Source: Hirsutella rhossiliensis
Taxonomy: Eukaryota; Ascomycota; Sordariomycetes; Hypocreales; Ophiocordycipitaceae
DNA length: 64,000 nucleotides
Direction: 5' to 3'
Assembly: GCF_020360975.1 (NCBI RefSeq)
Contig: NW_025408670.1
Span: forward strand, 3,534,001 to 3,598,000
Below are positions 49,650 through 60,854 of this stretch, in pieces; the first letter of the stretch is position 1, and every line of letters starts with the position of its first letter. The notes beneath the pieces are model-generated. The model searched no databases and was not told the origin of the DNA. It saw nothing but the letters and a program-made list of their open reading frames with translations. Position numbers and translations under genes: made by a program.

Positions 49650-51630
49650 TATAAAGGAGGTCTACGTTAATCTTATTATAGACCCCTATTAGGAGACTAT
49701 CGAGCTCTATAACCTATAAAGGATAACCTCTATATCGTAAACTTCGCGTATAGCTAGTTGCTTTTTCTTAGCCGTGCCGACCTATAGTTACGGAGGTCTA
49801 GCTATACCATCTCCTACCGTAAACCTATCTACTAGGCCCTAGTCTTATTAGCATACCGCTCCTAATCTTACGCCGCGGCTATCGCGGATTAGCAATAATC
49901 TATAGTCTCTTATAGCTTTTATATAAACGCGGAGGCGCGGCCCTCCGGTAACGAATTACTATACTACTCCGCTACTACGCCTACGGTAAAGGGAACTAAT
50001 AAAGGTAGTTCGAAGCTATACGTTATAAAGAAAGGGGCTATCTTAATAGAGGTATATAGTTTACTATTTAACGTAAGTTAGGCCGCGGGGAGCTAACGGT
50101 CTTAGTCTACTTAGTTACGGGCTACGATAGCCCGTAGGTAAGCCTATACCTCCTAGTTAACCCTCTTAGGCCCTCCGTCGGTCTATAGGTAATATACCGT
50201 GCTAAGTAGCTACGTAATCTAAAGTAGCTAGTATAGGTACTACTAAAAGCGGCTAGTTTAATTCGATCCCTTATCGCTTATAATAAAGGCTAGCTAGCTA
50301 TATAAGCGGGCCTAGTACTATAAGAAGCGCTCTAAGGTTGCCGCCTCTATAAGTAGGAGGTCCGTTATAAAGTCTATCTATATATATATAGAACCGGTCG
50401 GGCACCGGAAGCTACTTAAGTAGCTCTGCTACGCCCTTTAAATCTTAGTACGGCCGTAGATATCGTAGTTATAGAGGAAGCGGCGAACGTAGTACTATAG
50501 GAGGGGCTAGTAGAAATCCCTCGCGAGGCCTACTACTATACCCTGCCTACCTAGGTAGCCTACGATACTAAAGTTATAGACGAGCTAGACTAGCTTCCCT
50601 TAAAGCTCGTTCCGTTTATCTAGCTCCGGCGGTCTATCCTTCTCCCTAGCTTCTATAGTATACGGCGCGCCTAGTACCTATAGTCTCCCCCGCTAACGTA
50701 GGTGCCCCCGTAGGTCGATATAATAGTCGGCTACTTATACCTTTAGCTTTAGCTTCGGATCGAGGCGTTAAGCGCCAGACTTAACGGCGCGGCGCACGCT
50801 CTCGTAGGTATAGTCTAGAGACGATATCCTATCTTATAAGCGCTAGAGGACCTTATCTTAGAATACCCGCGCCGCACGCGCCCCTAGGCCGGTCTATCCC
50901 TCCTCGCCGGGCCGAGGCGAAGGTATAGGGGAAGGCTTATCCGTTAGCGCCGCGCCTTCCTCTACTAAGGAAGCTCCTATATAAGTCTATAGCGCTTCTT
51001 ACGGGATAAGCTATAGATCCCGGGCCTCGATGTCCGCTCCTATCGGCCGGTCCTAATCCCTCTAGGAAAGCGTATCTAGGACTACGGAGTCCCGCCCTAG
51101 CTAGTACTTAATCGAGAAGTTAAAGCGTAAGAGATACTCCGCCTAGCGGGCTTACCGCTCTAAGAGGTACTAGCGGGTTATAAAGTACTCGAGGTTCCTA
51201 TAGTCTATAAGAACCTCGAAGCTCTTATAGCTCTAGAGCTCCGCTTACTATTACTCGAGGTAGCTAATAATCGCTAGTATCTCCTTATCGTAAATAGCGT
51301 AATTCCGCTCTACTAGGGTTAGCTTATAGGAGTTAGCGAAAGGCGGTCTGCTTCTAGGTAATCTCGTTTAAGGGCATTATAATACGGGAGAAGCCCCTAA
51401 TAAACATCCTATAATAGTTCGCGAACCTAAGGAAGCTCCGTACGCCTATCTACGTAGTTAGGGCAGCTTAGTCCTAAATCGCCTAGATCTTTATAGGATC
51501 CGCCTATATACCTACGCCGGCGTAGATAATAAAGCCTAGGTACTTAACCCTCTTAACCCCGAATTCGCACTTATCTAGGTCGAGGTAGAGCCTATAAAGT
51601 TAGAGGCGCTCTAGGACCCTCTATACTTTC
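49650..51630 (-). pseudogene. GypB-b pol, second part: RT end, RNase H, integrase
   Basis: Continuation of pol after the CopA insertion. The first residues read RLYLDLDKCEFGVKRVKYLG, the usual segment after the RT catalytic box. RNase H follows around 51000-51300. Integrase (about 50060-50500) is recognisable from a PVPDRFY block and a block complementary to about 50130-50200 corresponding to the conserved end of the core, with Gly-Gly-Pro-Glu-Arg order. Stops are of RIP type. It converges on the antisense gene near 49640. Confidence 0.75.
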
Positions 51631-51635
51631 AATAT

Positions 51636-52203
51636 TATAAGGAACGGTGTTTCTACTATAAATAAAGCAGCTATAATATACTCTCCCGATTATATAAGCC
51701 AATAAGTAGTATATTAATTATAGACAAAATCTTATCTTATAGAGCAAGAATCGCTCGTTATTTTGCATGTCATTATGCATTAAACGGGTTGCCGGTTATC
51801 GTACAATCGGGAATCGAAGGAACAGAGCTAGCTTAGAATGCTAGCTAAGACCTCTTAAGAACACCGGCACGACCAACCTCCTTTAAACACGAATATCAGT
51901 GGAACCAAGACACTTCTAGATTCACTCGAGGTATCACGGAATTCCTTAGTCTCAGGGCTATATAGCAGCCTAAATCTAGTCCCGAAAGGTTCTTCCGTTC
52001 AGCTACAATTGTCTATATAAGACAGCATGTCCGCTAGTAGATAGATAGAGAATTATTAACTTTAACACCTCTTCTACACACTAATATACTACTAATAAAT
52101 TCCGTTGAAAATCCTACCTTATACTCCTTCTTCCCCTCTATCACGTAGTCTTACGTGATTCCTTGATTTCCTAAAATTCCGCTTTTGCTTATATACCTTT
52201 GGA
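51636..52203 (+). repeat. CopA 5' LTR
   Basis: 568 bp, from TATAAGGAACGG to CCTTTGGA. It differs from the 3' LTR at roughly ten positions, all transitions and mostly CA/TA or TG/TA. Confidence 0.95.
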
Positions 52204-52217
52204 GGTTATGAGCCCGG
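52204..52217 (+). other. CopA primer-binding site (initiator tRNA-Met anticodon arm)
   Basis: GGTTATGAGCCCGG directly follows the LTR. Its first 12 bases are complementary to the anticodon stem-loop of eukaryotic initiator tRNA-Met (GGGCUCAUAACC). Drosophila copia and yeast Ty5 prime with such an internal or half-tRNA, so the same mechanism is inferred. Confidence 0.8.
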
Positions 52218-52392
52218 CTTACTCCTTTTAAGCCGGGAAATCAACTACTTATACCTTTGAAATTCCTCGTCGAAATATTCAATCAAAATTCCTTTCGAAA
52301 TTCCCCCTGACTTCTTTTACCTTCCTACGCTCTTAAACTCCCGCCTAGACTTCTCGATCCCTACGAACGAAATAATACCGAATTTATATAAA

Positions 52393-55300
52393 ATGGGTGG
52401 ATAGAAAGAATATAAATTCTCTAGACTTAAGGGAAATTTAAATTATACTCTTTAGACTACGAGGATGAGAGCTATCCTTACTAAGGAAAAGCTTATCGCT
52501 ACCTTAGAGCAAGAAAATCATATAAAGACTGCAGAAGCTTTATCCTAGATTTTTCTTTAAGTCAAAGATAGCCCTTTAATGCAAATTAAGCATTTAACAA
52601 ATGCTAAAGCTGCTTAGGATGAGCTTATAAAGCTATATAATCCGTCGAATTTCTCGTCGAATTATTTGCTTATAAAGCAGCTCTTTAATCTTAGTCCCTC
52701 GGGCTCTAATTTAGAGAAATACCTTTATAAGGTAAAGGAAATCTACGAGGATTTAAAATCCCGTAATATAGAAATTCTAGAAGTTATCCTTATAGCATGG
52801 ATTCTTAATTGCCTTAATAAGGAATTTAGAAGCTATATTATAAATATTACGTAGAGCCTTAAGCATGATTCTACGGCGTTTACCCTCGAATCCCTAACAG
52901 CTAGTCTTTTAGACGAAGCTAGAAGAATAGAGGATATGGATGAATCTTCGGAGAAAGCCTTCCTAACACGAAGGTAGCCTTAGAAATCCCATAGAAATTC
53001 TACGGATACTCCTTATTATAAGGAATGCAAAAAACCAGGGCATTTTATAGCAAATTACTATAAATTACACCCGAATAAGGCTCCCGCTTATTGGGTATTA
53101 AATAAAGGAAAAAGGGACGATAGGACTCGAATTTCTAAGAAGAGAAAATCTTCTTCTTCTTCTTCCTCTAGGAAGAAATCCCCTTCTAGTAGCATTTCTA
53201 CTACTAATAAAAGAAGGAAGGCTCGAACTACCGAGCTAGAGTCCGATTTAGAAGATAGTAATAAGGTCTTAAATATAGCTTCGTAAGAAAATATAGACCT
53301 AGATATCGACCTTATAGACCTTCTAGGCTCCGACCCTATGCAAACGTCTAAGGATTTAGAGGTAATTTTAACCTCTATAAATACCCCTATAGCAGAAGCT
53401 AATAAAGACTCTCTTTTAGGACCTCTAGAAGCCTTGATTCCTAGAATAAAGGAATTAGTCTTAAAGGCAAGAGAAGGAGGATTTCCTAGTTATAAGAATA
53501 AAAGGATCTTTGATTTTATATATAATACCGGAGCTACTAGGCATATAGTATCTAATAAGAATTTCCTTATTAACTATAAAGAAATTAAGTCTAAAGTTTA
53601 GAAAAGCCTTTATATTAGTAAAAGGAAAGGGGACTTAGTATTTAAGTTCCGCATAGTAAAAAGGTATATCCTTGAGACTGCTTTTATATACCTGAATTAG
53701 GGTAAATATACTATCCCAATCTTATTTTAATAATACCTATGCCTTAATAGGAGGAAATAAAGTCCTTTTATTAGATAATAAGGCTAAGGTCCTTACTAAA
53801 GGATTTCTTAGAAATAAATTATATTATATTCCTATAGAACCTTATTAGAAAGCTAATCGATCCTTATTACGTCTTTAAAAGCAAAGGATATAGATTTTTA
53901 TACTTAGCACTTACGCTTAGGGCATATAAATAGTAGGGCTATTTTAGAAATATTAAAAGATATAATAAGGATATAAAAATGCTAGAAGAGGAAAATAAAA
54001 TAAGGCAATGCGAAATATATTAGAGCTAAAGCAACGAATAAGGTTAATAAACAACCTTCGTATAAGTCTTATTCTTATTTAGAAAAATAGTATTAGATAT
54101 TTAGGGGCTAATTAAAGTGCCTACTTATAATAAATATCACTATTATATTTCTTTCCTAGACGTAGGAACCCGATATCTAGAAATATACCTTCTTCGAAAA
54201 AGGAGAAGTTCTAGATAGGTTCCTAGAATTTAAAAATAGGTAGAAAATAACCCTAAAAATACTAGGATTAGAGAAGCATTTTCTGATAATGCTAAAGAAT
54301 TTATATATAAAATAAAGCTCTATTGAAAAAGAAGGAATTACCTTTAATTCTAGTCCTCCTAGGACGCCGGAATCTAACGGTAGAATAGAAAGAATAAATC
54401 GTACTATATTAGAAAAGTACGAGCTCTTTATTTACTGCTAGGCTTCCTAAATATCTATAGGGAGAAGCTGTTTTAACAGCCACCTATTTATATAATAGAT
54501 CACCGCATTCTGCGATAGGATTTAAAAGTCCTATAGAAAAGAGGGATAATATAATACTACCCTTCGAGACCTTAAATAAAATTAAGACCTTCGGAAGCCT
54601 TATATATTATAAGAATAAAGACCCTAAAGATAAGCTAGATAATAGAGCTTTTAAGGGAATAATAGTAGGCTATTTAGAAAATGCATATAAAATCTAGGAT
54701 TTTTCTAAGAGAAAGATTACTATCTCTAGAGATATTACTATACTAGAAAATAAATTTATAAAAAATCTAGAAATCTCTAGTAGTAATAATACCTTTGATT
54801 TTAATTATATTCCGAATAAAGATAAGCTAGAAAGCTATATCCCTATAGAGGAAGCTACTAGAGAACCTAGAGATAAAAGTCCTCGCCCTCTATAGAAGAA
54901 GAGTCTCTAAATAACGATCCTATTCCTACTACTAGTAAAATAGTAGTAGAATTACCTAAGAAGCCGGAAGGGTTCGATTCTAACTATATCGAAAACCCTA
55001 ACGTTAATTTATTTCTAAACTGCGATTTTATAGAGTTAATTCTAGCTAGTATAGAAAATCAGGATCTAAAAATTCCAAAGACCTATAAACAGGCAATAAA
55101 TAGCCCTGAAATAGCATTTTAGAAAGATGCTATGATTAAGGAGATTATCTAGCTAATTAAATATAAAACTTAGGAATTTTCCTACCTCCCTAGGGATAGG
55201 GAGGCTATAGGAGGCCGCTAGGTCTATACTATTAAGAAGGATAGTTAAAATAATATAATAAAATATAAAGCCCGTTTCGTAATATAGGGATTTAAGCAGA

Positions 55301-56714
55301 TCTATAGCTTAGATTTCCTAGATACCTTCTCGACTACGGCTAGACCTAAATCTATTAGAATTCTGCTTATTTTAGCTATTATCTATAAATTCGAAGCTTT
55401 GCAAATAGATATAATAAATGCATTCGTACATGCCGATATAGATAGCGAAGTATATATCGATCTTCCTATAGGCTACGAAGAATACGCTCTTAAAGAATAT
55501 TATTTAAAATATAGATTAGCTTATAGAGCTAAAGGAATTAAATTAACTAAATTCCTAGACCTATATAAAACCGGTCAAATTAAAGCAAAGCTAAAGAAAG
55601 CATTATATAGCCTAAAACAAAGTCCTAAGCTCTAGTATAATCATTTAAAAATTATACTAAATAATCTCGGATTTCTTCCTCTTTTAATAGACAAAGGAGT
55701 ATTTATAAATAAGGACTATAGTATAGCCTTAGCAATTTACGTCGACGACTTTCTTATAGTAGGCCCTCTAAATCTATAATAGAAGAAAGATTATTTAAAG
55801 AATTATCTAAATTCCTAGATTTTACTATCTTAGGAGATATAAAAGACTTCTTAGGTCTAAATATTATAATAAACCGAGAAAATAAAGAGCTATATATATC
55901 CTAAGAAAATTATACCTTAAATAAATTAAGGGAATTTAATAAAGAAGGTTTAGGAACTTTGAATTTACCCGCTATAGTAGGCTTTAAGCTTATAAAAGCA
56001 AAGGAATTACCTTCTAAGGAAGATATATTGCAATTTCAGAAAGAAATAGGATCTCTATTATACTTAGCCTTATTTACTAGGCCAGATATCTTATATTCTG
56101 TAATTTCCTGCGCTAGATTCGCGGCTAAGCCCGACCAGACGCATTTTAAGGCTTTAAATATAATTTAGAAATATTTAAATAAACTCCCTAGCCTAAAGAT
56201 TAAATATAATTGCAATATCCCTTTTACCTATCTATATATAAAGGGTTTTACCGACTCTAGCTGGGCGTCGGATTTAACGGACGGAAAATCCTTTTCCGGT
56301 TACTGTTTTTATATATATAATAATATAATAAGCTAGGCTTGCTCTAAGCAGAAAGCAGTTGCCCTTTCTACCTGCGAAGCAGAGTATATTGGCCTTAGGG
56401 AGGCAAATAAAGAAGCTGTTTATTTAAATATGCTTTTTAAAAATATTACTAAGGATCTATCTATTAAGATTCCTAATACTATACCTCCTATTTTAACGGA
56501 TAATACTACTGCTATTAAATTAGCAGAAAATCCGGAATTTCATAAAAGGTCTAAGCATATAAGATTAGCCTATTACTATACTAGAACTAGTATAAGAGAA
56601 GGGGAAATTAGAGTTTTTTATATTAAATTAGAAGATAATATAGCTGATATTTTTATAAAGGAATTAAGACCTAAATTACTCTATAAATTTAGAGACGGTC
56701 TATCCTTAATATAA
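52393..56714 (+). pseudogene. CopA gag-pol polyprotein, broken
   Basis: Starts at ATG 52393. Gag has a readable UBN2-type capsid block (LIKQLFNLSPSGSNLEKYL from 52669) and a zinc knuckle at 53017-53058 with two of three Cys codons now TAT/TAC. Protease reads NTGATRH at 53524 (Asp to Asn). Integrase begins with HLRLGHINS at 53908. RT has QIDIINAFVHADI (55402) and an intact YVDD at 55738-55749. RNase H (56250-56700) keeps CEAEY and TDNTTA. Stops are TAG/TAA of RIP type. Frame changes occur between 53640 and 53738, again before 53908, and at about 55762-55767, where a C run seems one base short. It is defective but the best-preserved coding region in the window. Confidence 0.9.
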
Positions 56715-57071
56715 GTTCCTAAGCAATTAAAAGGGGTTTTTAGATATTTCTTATACTTTCTATATCTTTCCCCTACTAGGTTTTTCCTTTTAGGTTTCCT
56801 AGAGAAATATTTACTAGGTTTTTATCTATTAAGATTTTCCTAGCAATAATAGGTTTTACCTTATATAAGGTTATCCTATAAATAATTATTATAACTATAG
56901 ATTTTTCCTACTATAGGTTTTTCTATTAGTATATACCTAAGGATTTTTTTCCTAAGAATAGGTTTTTATATATCCTATTAAGGTATAAGAATGGTTTTCC
57001 TAAATTAGGTTTTTACCCTATATATATACTACTATAAATAAATCAGTAAAGAGTATATAAATCTACTCTTT
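56715..57071 (+). other. CopA 3' untranslated region
   Basis: T-rich sequence with repeated variants of TAGGTTTTT(C/A) spaced 30-60 bp apart, and no reading frame. Confidence 0.6.
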
Positions 57072-57079
57072 AAGGGAGG
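57072..57079 (+). other. CopA polypurine tract
   Basis: AAGGGAGG one base before the 3' LTR, the expected plus-strand primer. Confidence 0.8.
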
Positions 57080-57080
57080 C

Positions 57081-57648
57081 TATAAGGAACGGTGTTCCTA
57101 CTATAAATAAAGCAGCTATAATATACTCTCCCGATTATATAAGCCAATAAGTAGTATATTAATTATAGACAAAATCTTATCTTATAGAGCAAGAATCGCT
57201 CGTTATTTTGCATGTCATTATGCATTAAACGGGTTGCCGGTTATCGTATAATCGGGAATCGAAGGAACAGAGCTAGCTTGGAATGCTAGCTAAGACCTCT
57301 TAAGAACACCGGCACGACCAACCTCCTTTAAACACGAATATCAGTGGAACCAAGACACTTCTAGATTCACTCGAGGTATCACGGAATTCCTCAGTCTCAG
57401 GGCTATACGGCAGCCTAAATCTGGTCCCGAAAGGTTCTTCCGTTCAGCTACAATTGTCTATATAAGACAGCATGTCCGCTGGTAGATAGATAGAGAATTA
57501 TTAACTTTAACACCTCTTCTACACACTAATATACTACCAATAAATTCCGTTGAAAACCCTACCTTATACTCCTTCTTCCCCTCTATCACGTAGTCTTACG
57601 TGATTCCTTGATTTCCTAAAATTCCGCTTTTGCTCATATACCTTTAGA
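57081..57648 (+). repeat. CopA 3' LTR
   Basis: 568 bp, from TATAAGGAACGG to CCTTTAGA. It is slightly less RIP-mutated than the 5' LTR. Confidence 0.95.
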
Positions 57649-57653
57649 TATAT

Positions 57654-60100
57654 ATAGTCCTTATAGGAGCCGCTTATATAGATAAGGATATTATCTACGT
57701 ATATAAAGGCGAACTTATCGAGGAAGTCCTAAAGTACGTTATTAATATAACGCTAAAAGGTAGCGGGCGCTCCTAAGAGGCCGAAGGGCGTTATAAGCTA
57801 CTCGAATAAGCTATAGCGTATATAGAACGCTGTCTTCTACTCGTTACCCTCCGAGATCTATACCTTATAGAACGCCTATTTTATATCTAGCTTCGTAAAC
57901 TACTTCGCCTTTAAAAGGTTACGGAGCGTATCCGAGATTAGGGGCAAGGGGTAGCGGTCTAGCCTTATAATTGCGTTTAGAGCCCTATAGTCGTAATAGA
58001 ACTATATCCCGCCCCTTAGTTTACGTATAAATAGGACCGGCGCTCCTACTTTAGAGCTGCTTACTTAAATAAAACCCTTATCTAAGAGGTCCCTTAGCGT
58101 CTTCTTTAGTACTAGTAGTTCCGCGTATAATATACTATATAGCGGTCCGAACGGTGCGGGTAGTTCCTGCCCCTTCTTATCGGTATAGAGTACGATCTTA
58201 TAGTCTACCCCCGGCTTATACGGGTTAAGCTTATCCGCTTCCTAGGACTTAAATAGCGGTAGGAGGTCGTAAAAGCGCTCCGGTATCTACTACTATAGCT
58301 TAAAGGGCGACTTTAGCTTCTTTGCCTAGAGGGCCTTATCGATATCCGCTAGGCTAACTATATAGACCGCTACGTTAGCCGCTGCCCGGCCTTCCTCCTA
58401 CTCTAACCGTCGTATAGTTCCTATAAAGATAGAGGCAAGGACTTCTTATGCTAAGTATAAAGCTCGCACGCCTAGTCCTACGCCTATAGAACCGTCGTCG
58501 TAGTAGACCTACCGTTACGTAGGCCTAAACTATAGCTTCTTCTAGTACGGAACTAAGTATAACTCCGTATATAATAACTAGGGTTTCCCGAGGATTAAGG
58601 GAAACTCTAGTTAGGGGATTATATAGGCTACGATAAGCTTACGGCAACCGTCGACCTCTATAGCTAGCTACGTAATACCCTTAATTACCGCACCCTCTAT
58701 CGCGCCTAAGGCGCCCTTTACTCGCCTTAAGGCGATCTTTTCTACTAGCACTTATATCTCTCGTATAAGCGCCTCGTTAACTACGGCGTAGCACTAGCAG
58801 CCCTTATCTATAAGGGCGGCGATAGGTAAGGAGTTATTAACTATAACCTATATTAAAGTAGGCTCCTCTTCTATATAGGCGGATAATTCCTCCTTCTCCT
58901 TTACTAGTGCTAGCAATTAGGGCTCCGGAGCCTATCTTTACTCTAGAGCTACTCTTTTTCCTCCGGGCCTAAGGGAGCAGAGTCCTCTTCGTCGTCTAAG
59001 GCAAGGAGCGGTTCTATCTTCGCTACTTAAACTACTATAGGCCGCTTAGCTAAAAGGAAGGGGCATTTTAATATAAAGTATATAGACGCGCCGTAACGTA
59101 GGTAGCGGCCGTTAGCCTTCCTTTTCCCGATTTCCTCGCTTATTACCTACTTCGCCCGCTACTTAGATAGCGGGATAGTATAGGGGATATTTAAAGACGA
59201 CTTCTTACTACGTTTAGCTTAGTCTATATAGGTAGCTAATATTAGGGTATCTCCGTTAGTATCGATAGTCGGCTATTCTTCTTATAAAGGGGCGGTGATC
59301 CTATTACCGCTATACGGCGTACGCTTATAAAGCTTCTAGAAACGCGGCGTCTACTTATAGCCCTATACTACCTTTATTAACCGGCTTACGTACTCGCCGT
59401 AGTTAGTAGGTATAATTACGGGGATAAGTAGCTCCTATAGGGCCGGCGTAATCGAGTTCCGTAACTATATAAGCTTCGCGCTATCTTCCTATACCGTGGT
59501 TCCCGCTACTTATAAGAGCGTCTCTTCGAAGTCGGGGAGGAATTCGCTAAAGGTCTACCTATCCCTTTACTTAAGGGTCTATAGCCTATCCTACGCCTTC
59601 TCCTGCTCCTATACGTTGCCGAACGTATATATAAGGTATTAGAAGAAGTCCTATAGGTCGCGTCTGCCTCTAGGGCCGCCCTTATCCTAGAATCCGGAGA
59701 TCCACCGTATCTAGGGCTCCGGCAGCGTATAGAGGAGCGAATACCACGCTATATCACGACAGCCGTTTAGGCCCTATTTCTCGTTTATTATAAACTTCGT
59801 CTATAGCCGGCTAAGGAAGAAGTAGAAGTACTTAGGCTTACCGTCCTAAGTCGGCTAGGGAAGCGGCTTCTATATCGGTAGTGCCGCCGCCGTAACTAGT
59901 ATTGCTAAGGTTATAGGGGTTAACGCTGGTCTCGTAGACGGCTCCCCTAGTATAGCGAGAACCTCGTTCTTCTCGCTAGCCGTCGCGCTTTTAATCGCTT
60001 CTAGGATAGCTATAATACTTCCTATCCGCCTAAGGGGTAGCGGGGTGCTCCCTTAGGGAAGCGGCACCCTTTCTAGGGAGATATCTATTAGATCTATTAG
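57654..60100 (-). pseudogene. GypB-b gag, protease and start of RT
   Basis: Minus-strand first half of the polyprotein, collinear with GypB-a. Protease has ALIDKGC near 58790-58810, not a D-S/T-G motif. RT motifs follow, and the catalytic box reads YVDN (complement of 57690-57701); the second Asp codon is AAT from TGAT. The CopA insertion lies immediately downstream at 57648. Gag covers about 59200-60000. It is less decayed than GypB-a. Confidence 0.75.
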
Positions 60101-60114
60101 TTAATAGCTTATAC

Positions 60115-60300
60115 TATCACGGAGTAGGCAGAGGCGTATATATAGGTGCCGTCCGTAGGATAATATTAATAAGCTATATAGAGCTCTTCTATGCGCGGCT
60201 GGCCCGCCCCTATACTTACGGGATCCGGCCCTCCGCACGTAACTATACGGCTTAGGCCGCGGCCTAAGCCTATTACCTATAATAGTTAAAGACTCTTATA
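60115..60300 (-). repeat. GypB-b 5' LTR with a 22-bp palindrome
   Basis: 186 bp. It has a perfect palindrome at 60249-60270 centred on CCGCGG. Its minus-strand sequence begins TATAAGAGTC and ends CTCCGTGATA. Confidence 0.9.
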
Positions 60301-60305
60301 AAGGT

Positions 60306-60849
60306 AAAGGGTATACTATATTCTTAATACCTTTTATTAAGATCTTAATTATCGCGCTAAAGTTAAAGCTTATAGCTTATTATTTATTAATAGCTTTATA
60401 AGGAAAGTTATATATATTAATAATATACTTATCTTAGTAGGCCTTATTCCTAGTAAATATATTTATCTTTTTAACGCCCTTATATATTATCTAAGCGTCT
60501 TTAAGGGTAATATCTTATTATTTAATAAGGCCTATTAATATTAAGTACTAATAATCTTTATAAACGTATTAAAGAGGTTACCTTTACTTATAAACATTTT
60601 ATTAGTCTTAGTTTATAAACCTTTCCTTATTATTAGTATAAAAGCGCCCTTTACTACTTTTTACTTTAACTTTATTATAGTAAGTAAGTAAAATAAAGCT
60701 CTTACTCTTAAATAGTAGTATACTAAAGAAAATAGCGGTATTCTTAAAGAGGTCTATAGCTAGGCCTAGGATATTATTTAGGTTCGCTACTATATCTTAA
60801 GAAAGGGTAGAGTAAGTAAAAGAAAGAAAGAAGTTAAGATTAAATAGTT
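60306..60849 (-). pseudogene. GypA-c ORF-B, N-terminal part
   Basis: Reverse complement of about 30080-30640 in GypA-b, bounded by the GypB-b and TRIM insertions. Confidence 0.75.
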
Positions 60850-60854
60850 AAGGT

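Larger units (their letters stand above)
51636..57648 (+). mobile_element. CopA: complete Ty1/copia element
   Basis: 6013 bp with two 568-bp LTRs, PBS, gag-pol and polypurine tract. The flanks AATAT (51631-51635) and TATAT (57649-57653) fit a 5-bp duplication with one change. It inserted into the RT region of GypB-b. It is much less mutated than everything around it: CpA and TpG are common in both LTRs and pol, which marks it as the youngest large insertion. Confidence 0.95.
47898..60300 (-). mobile_element. GypB-b: Ty3/gypsy element split by CopA
   Basis: Flanked by perfect 5-bp duplications AAGGT (47893-47897 and 60301-60305). Without CopA and one of its duplications it is about 6.4 kb. 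Gag, protease and RT start are at 57654-60100; RT end, RNase H and integrase are at 49650-51630. A plus-strand gene occupies the space between pol and the 3' LTR. The two LTRs share only their last ~117 bp. Confidence 0.9.
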
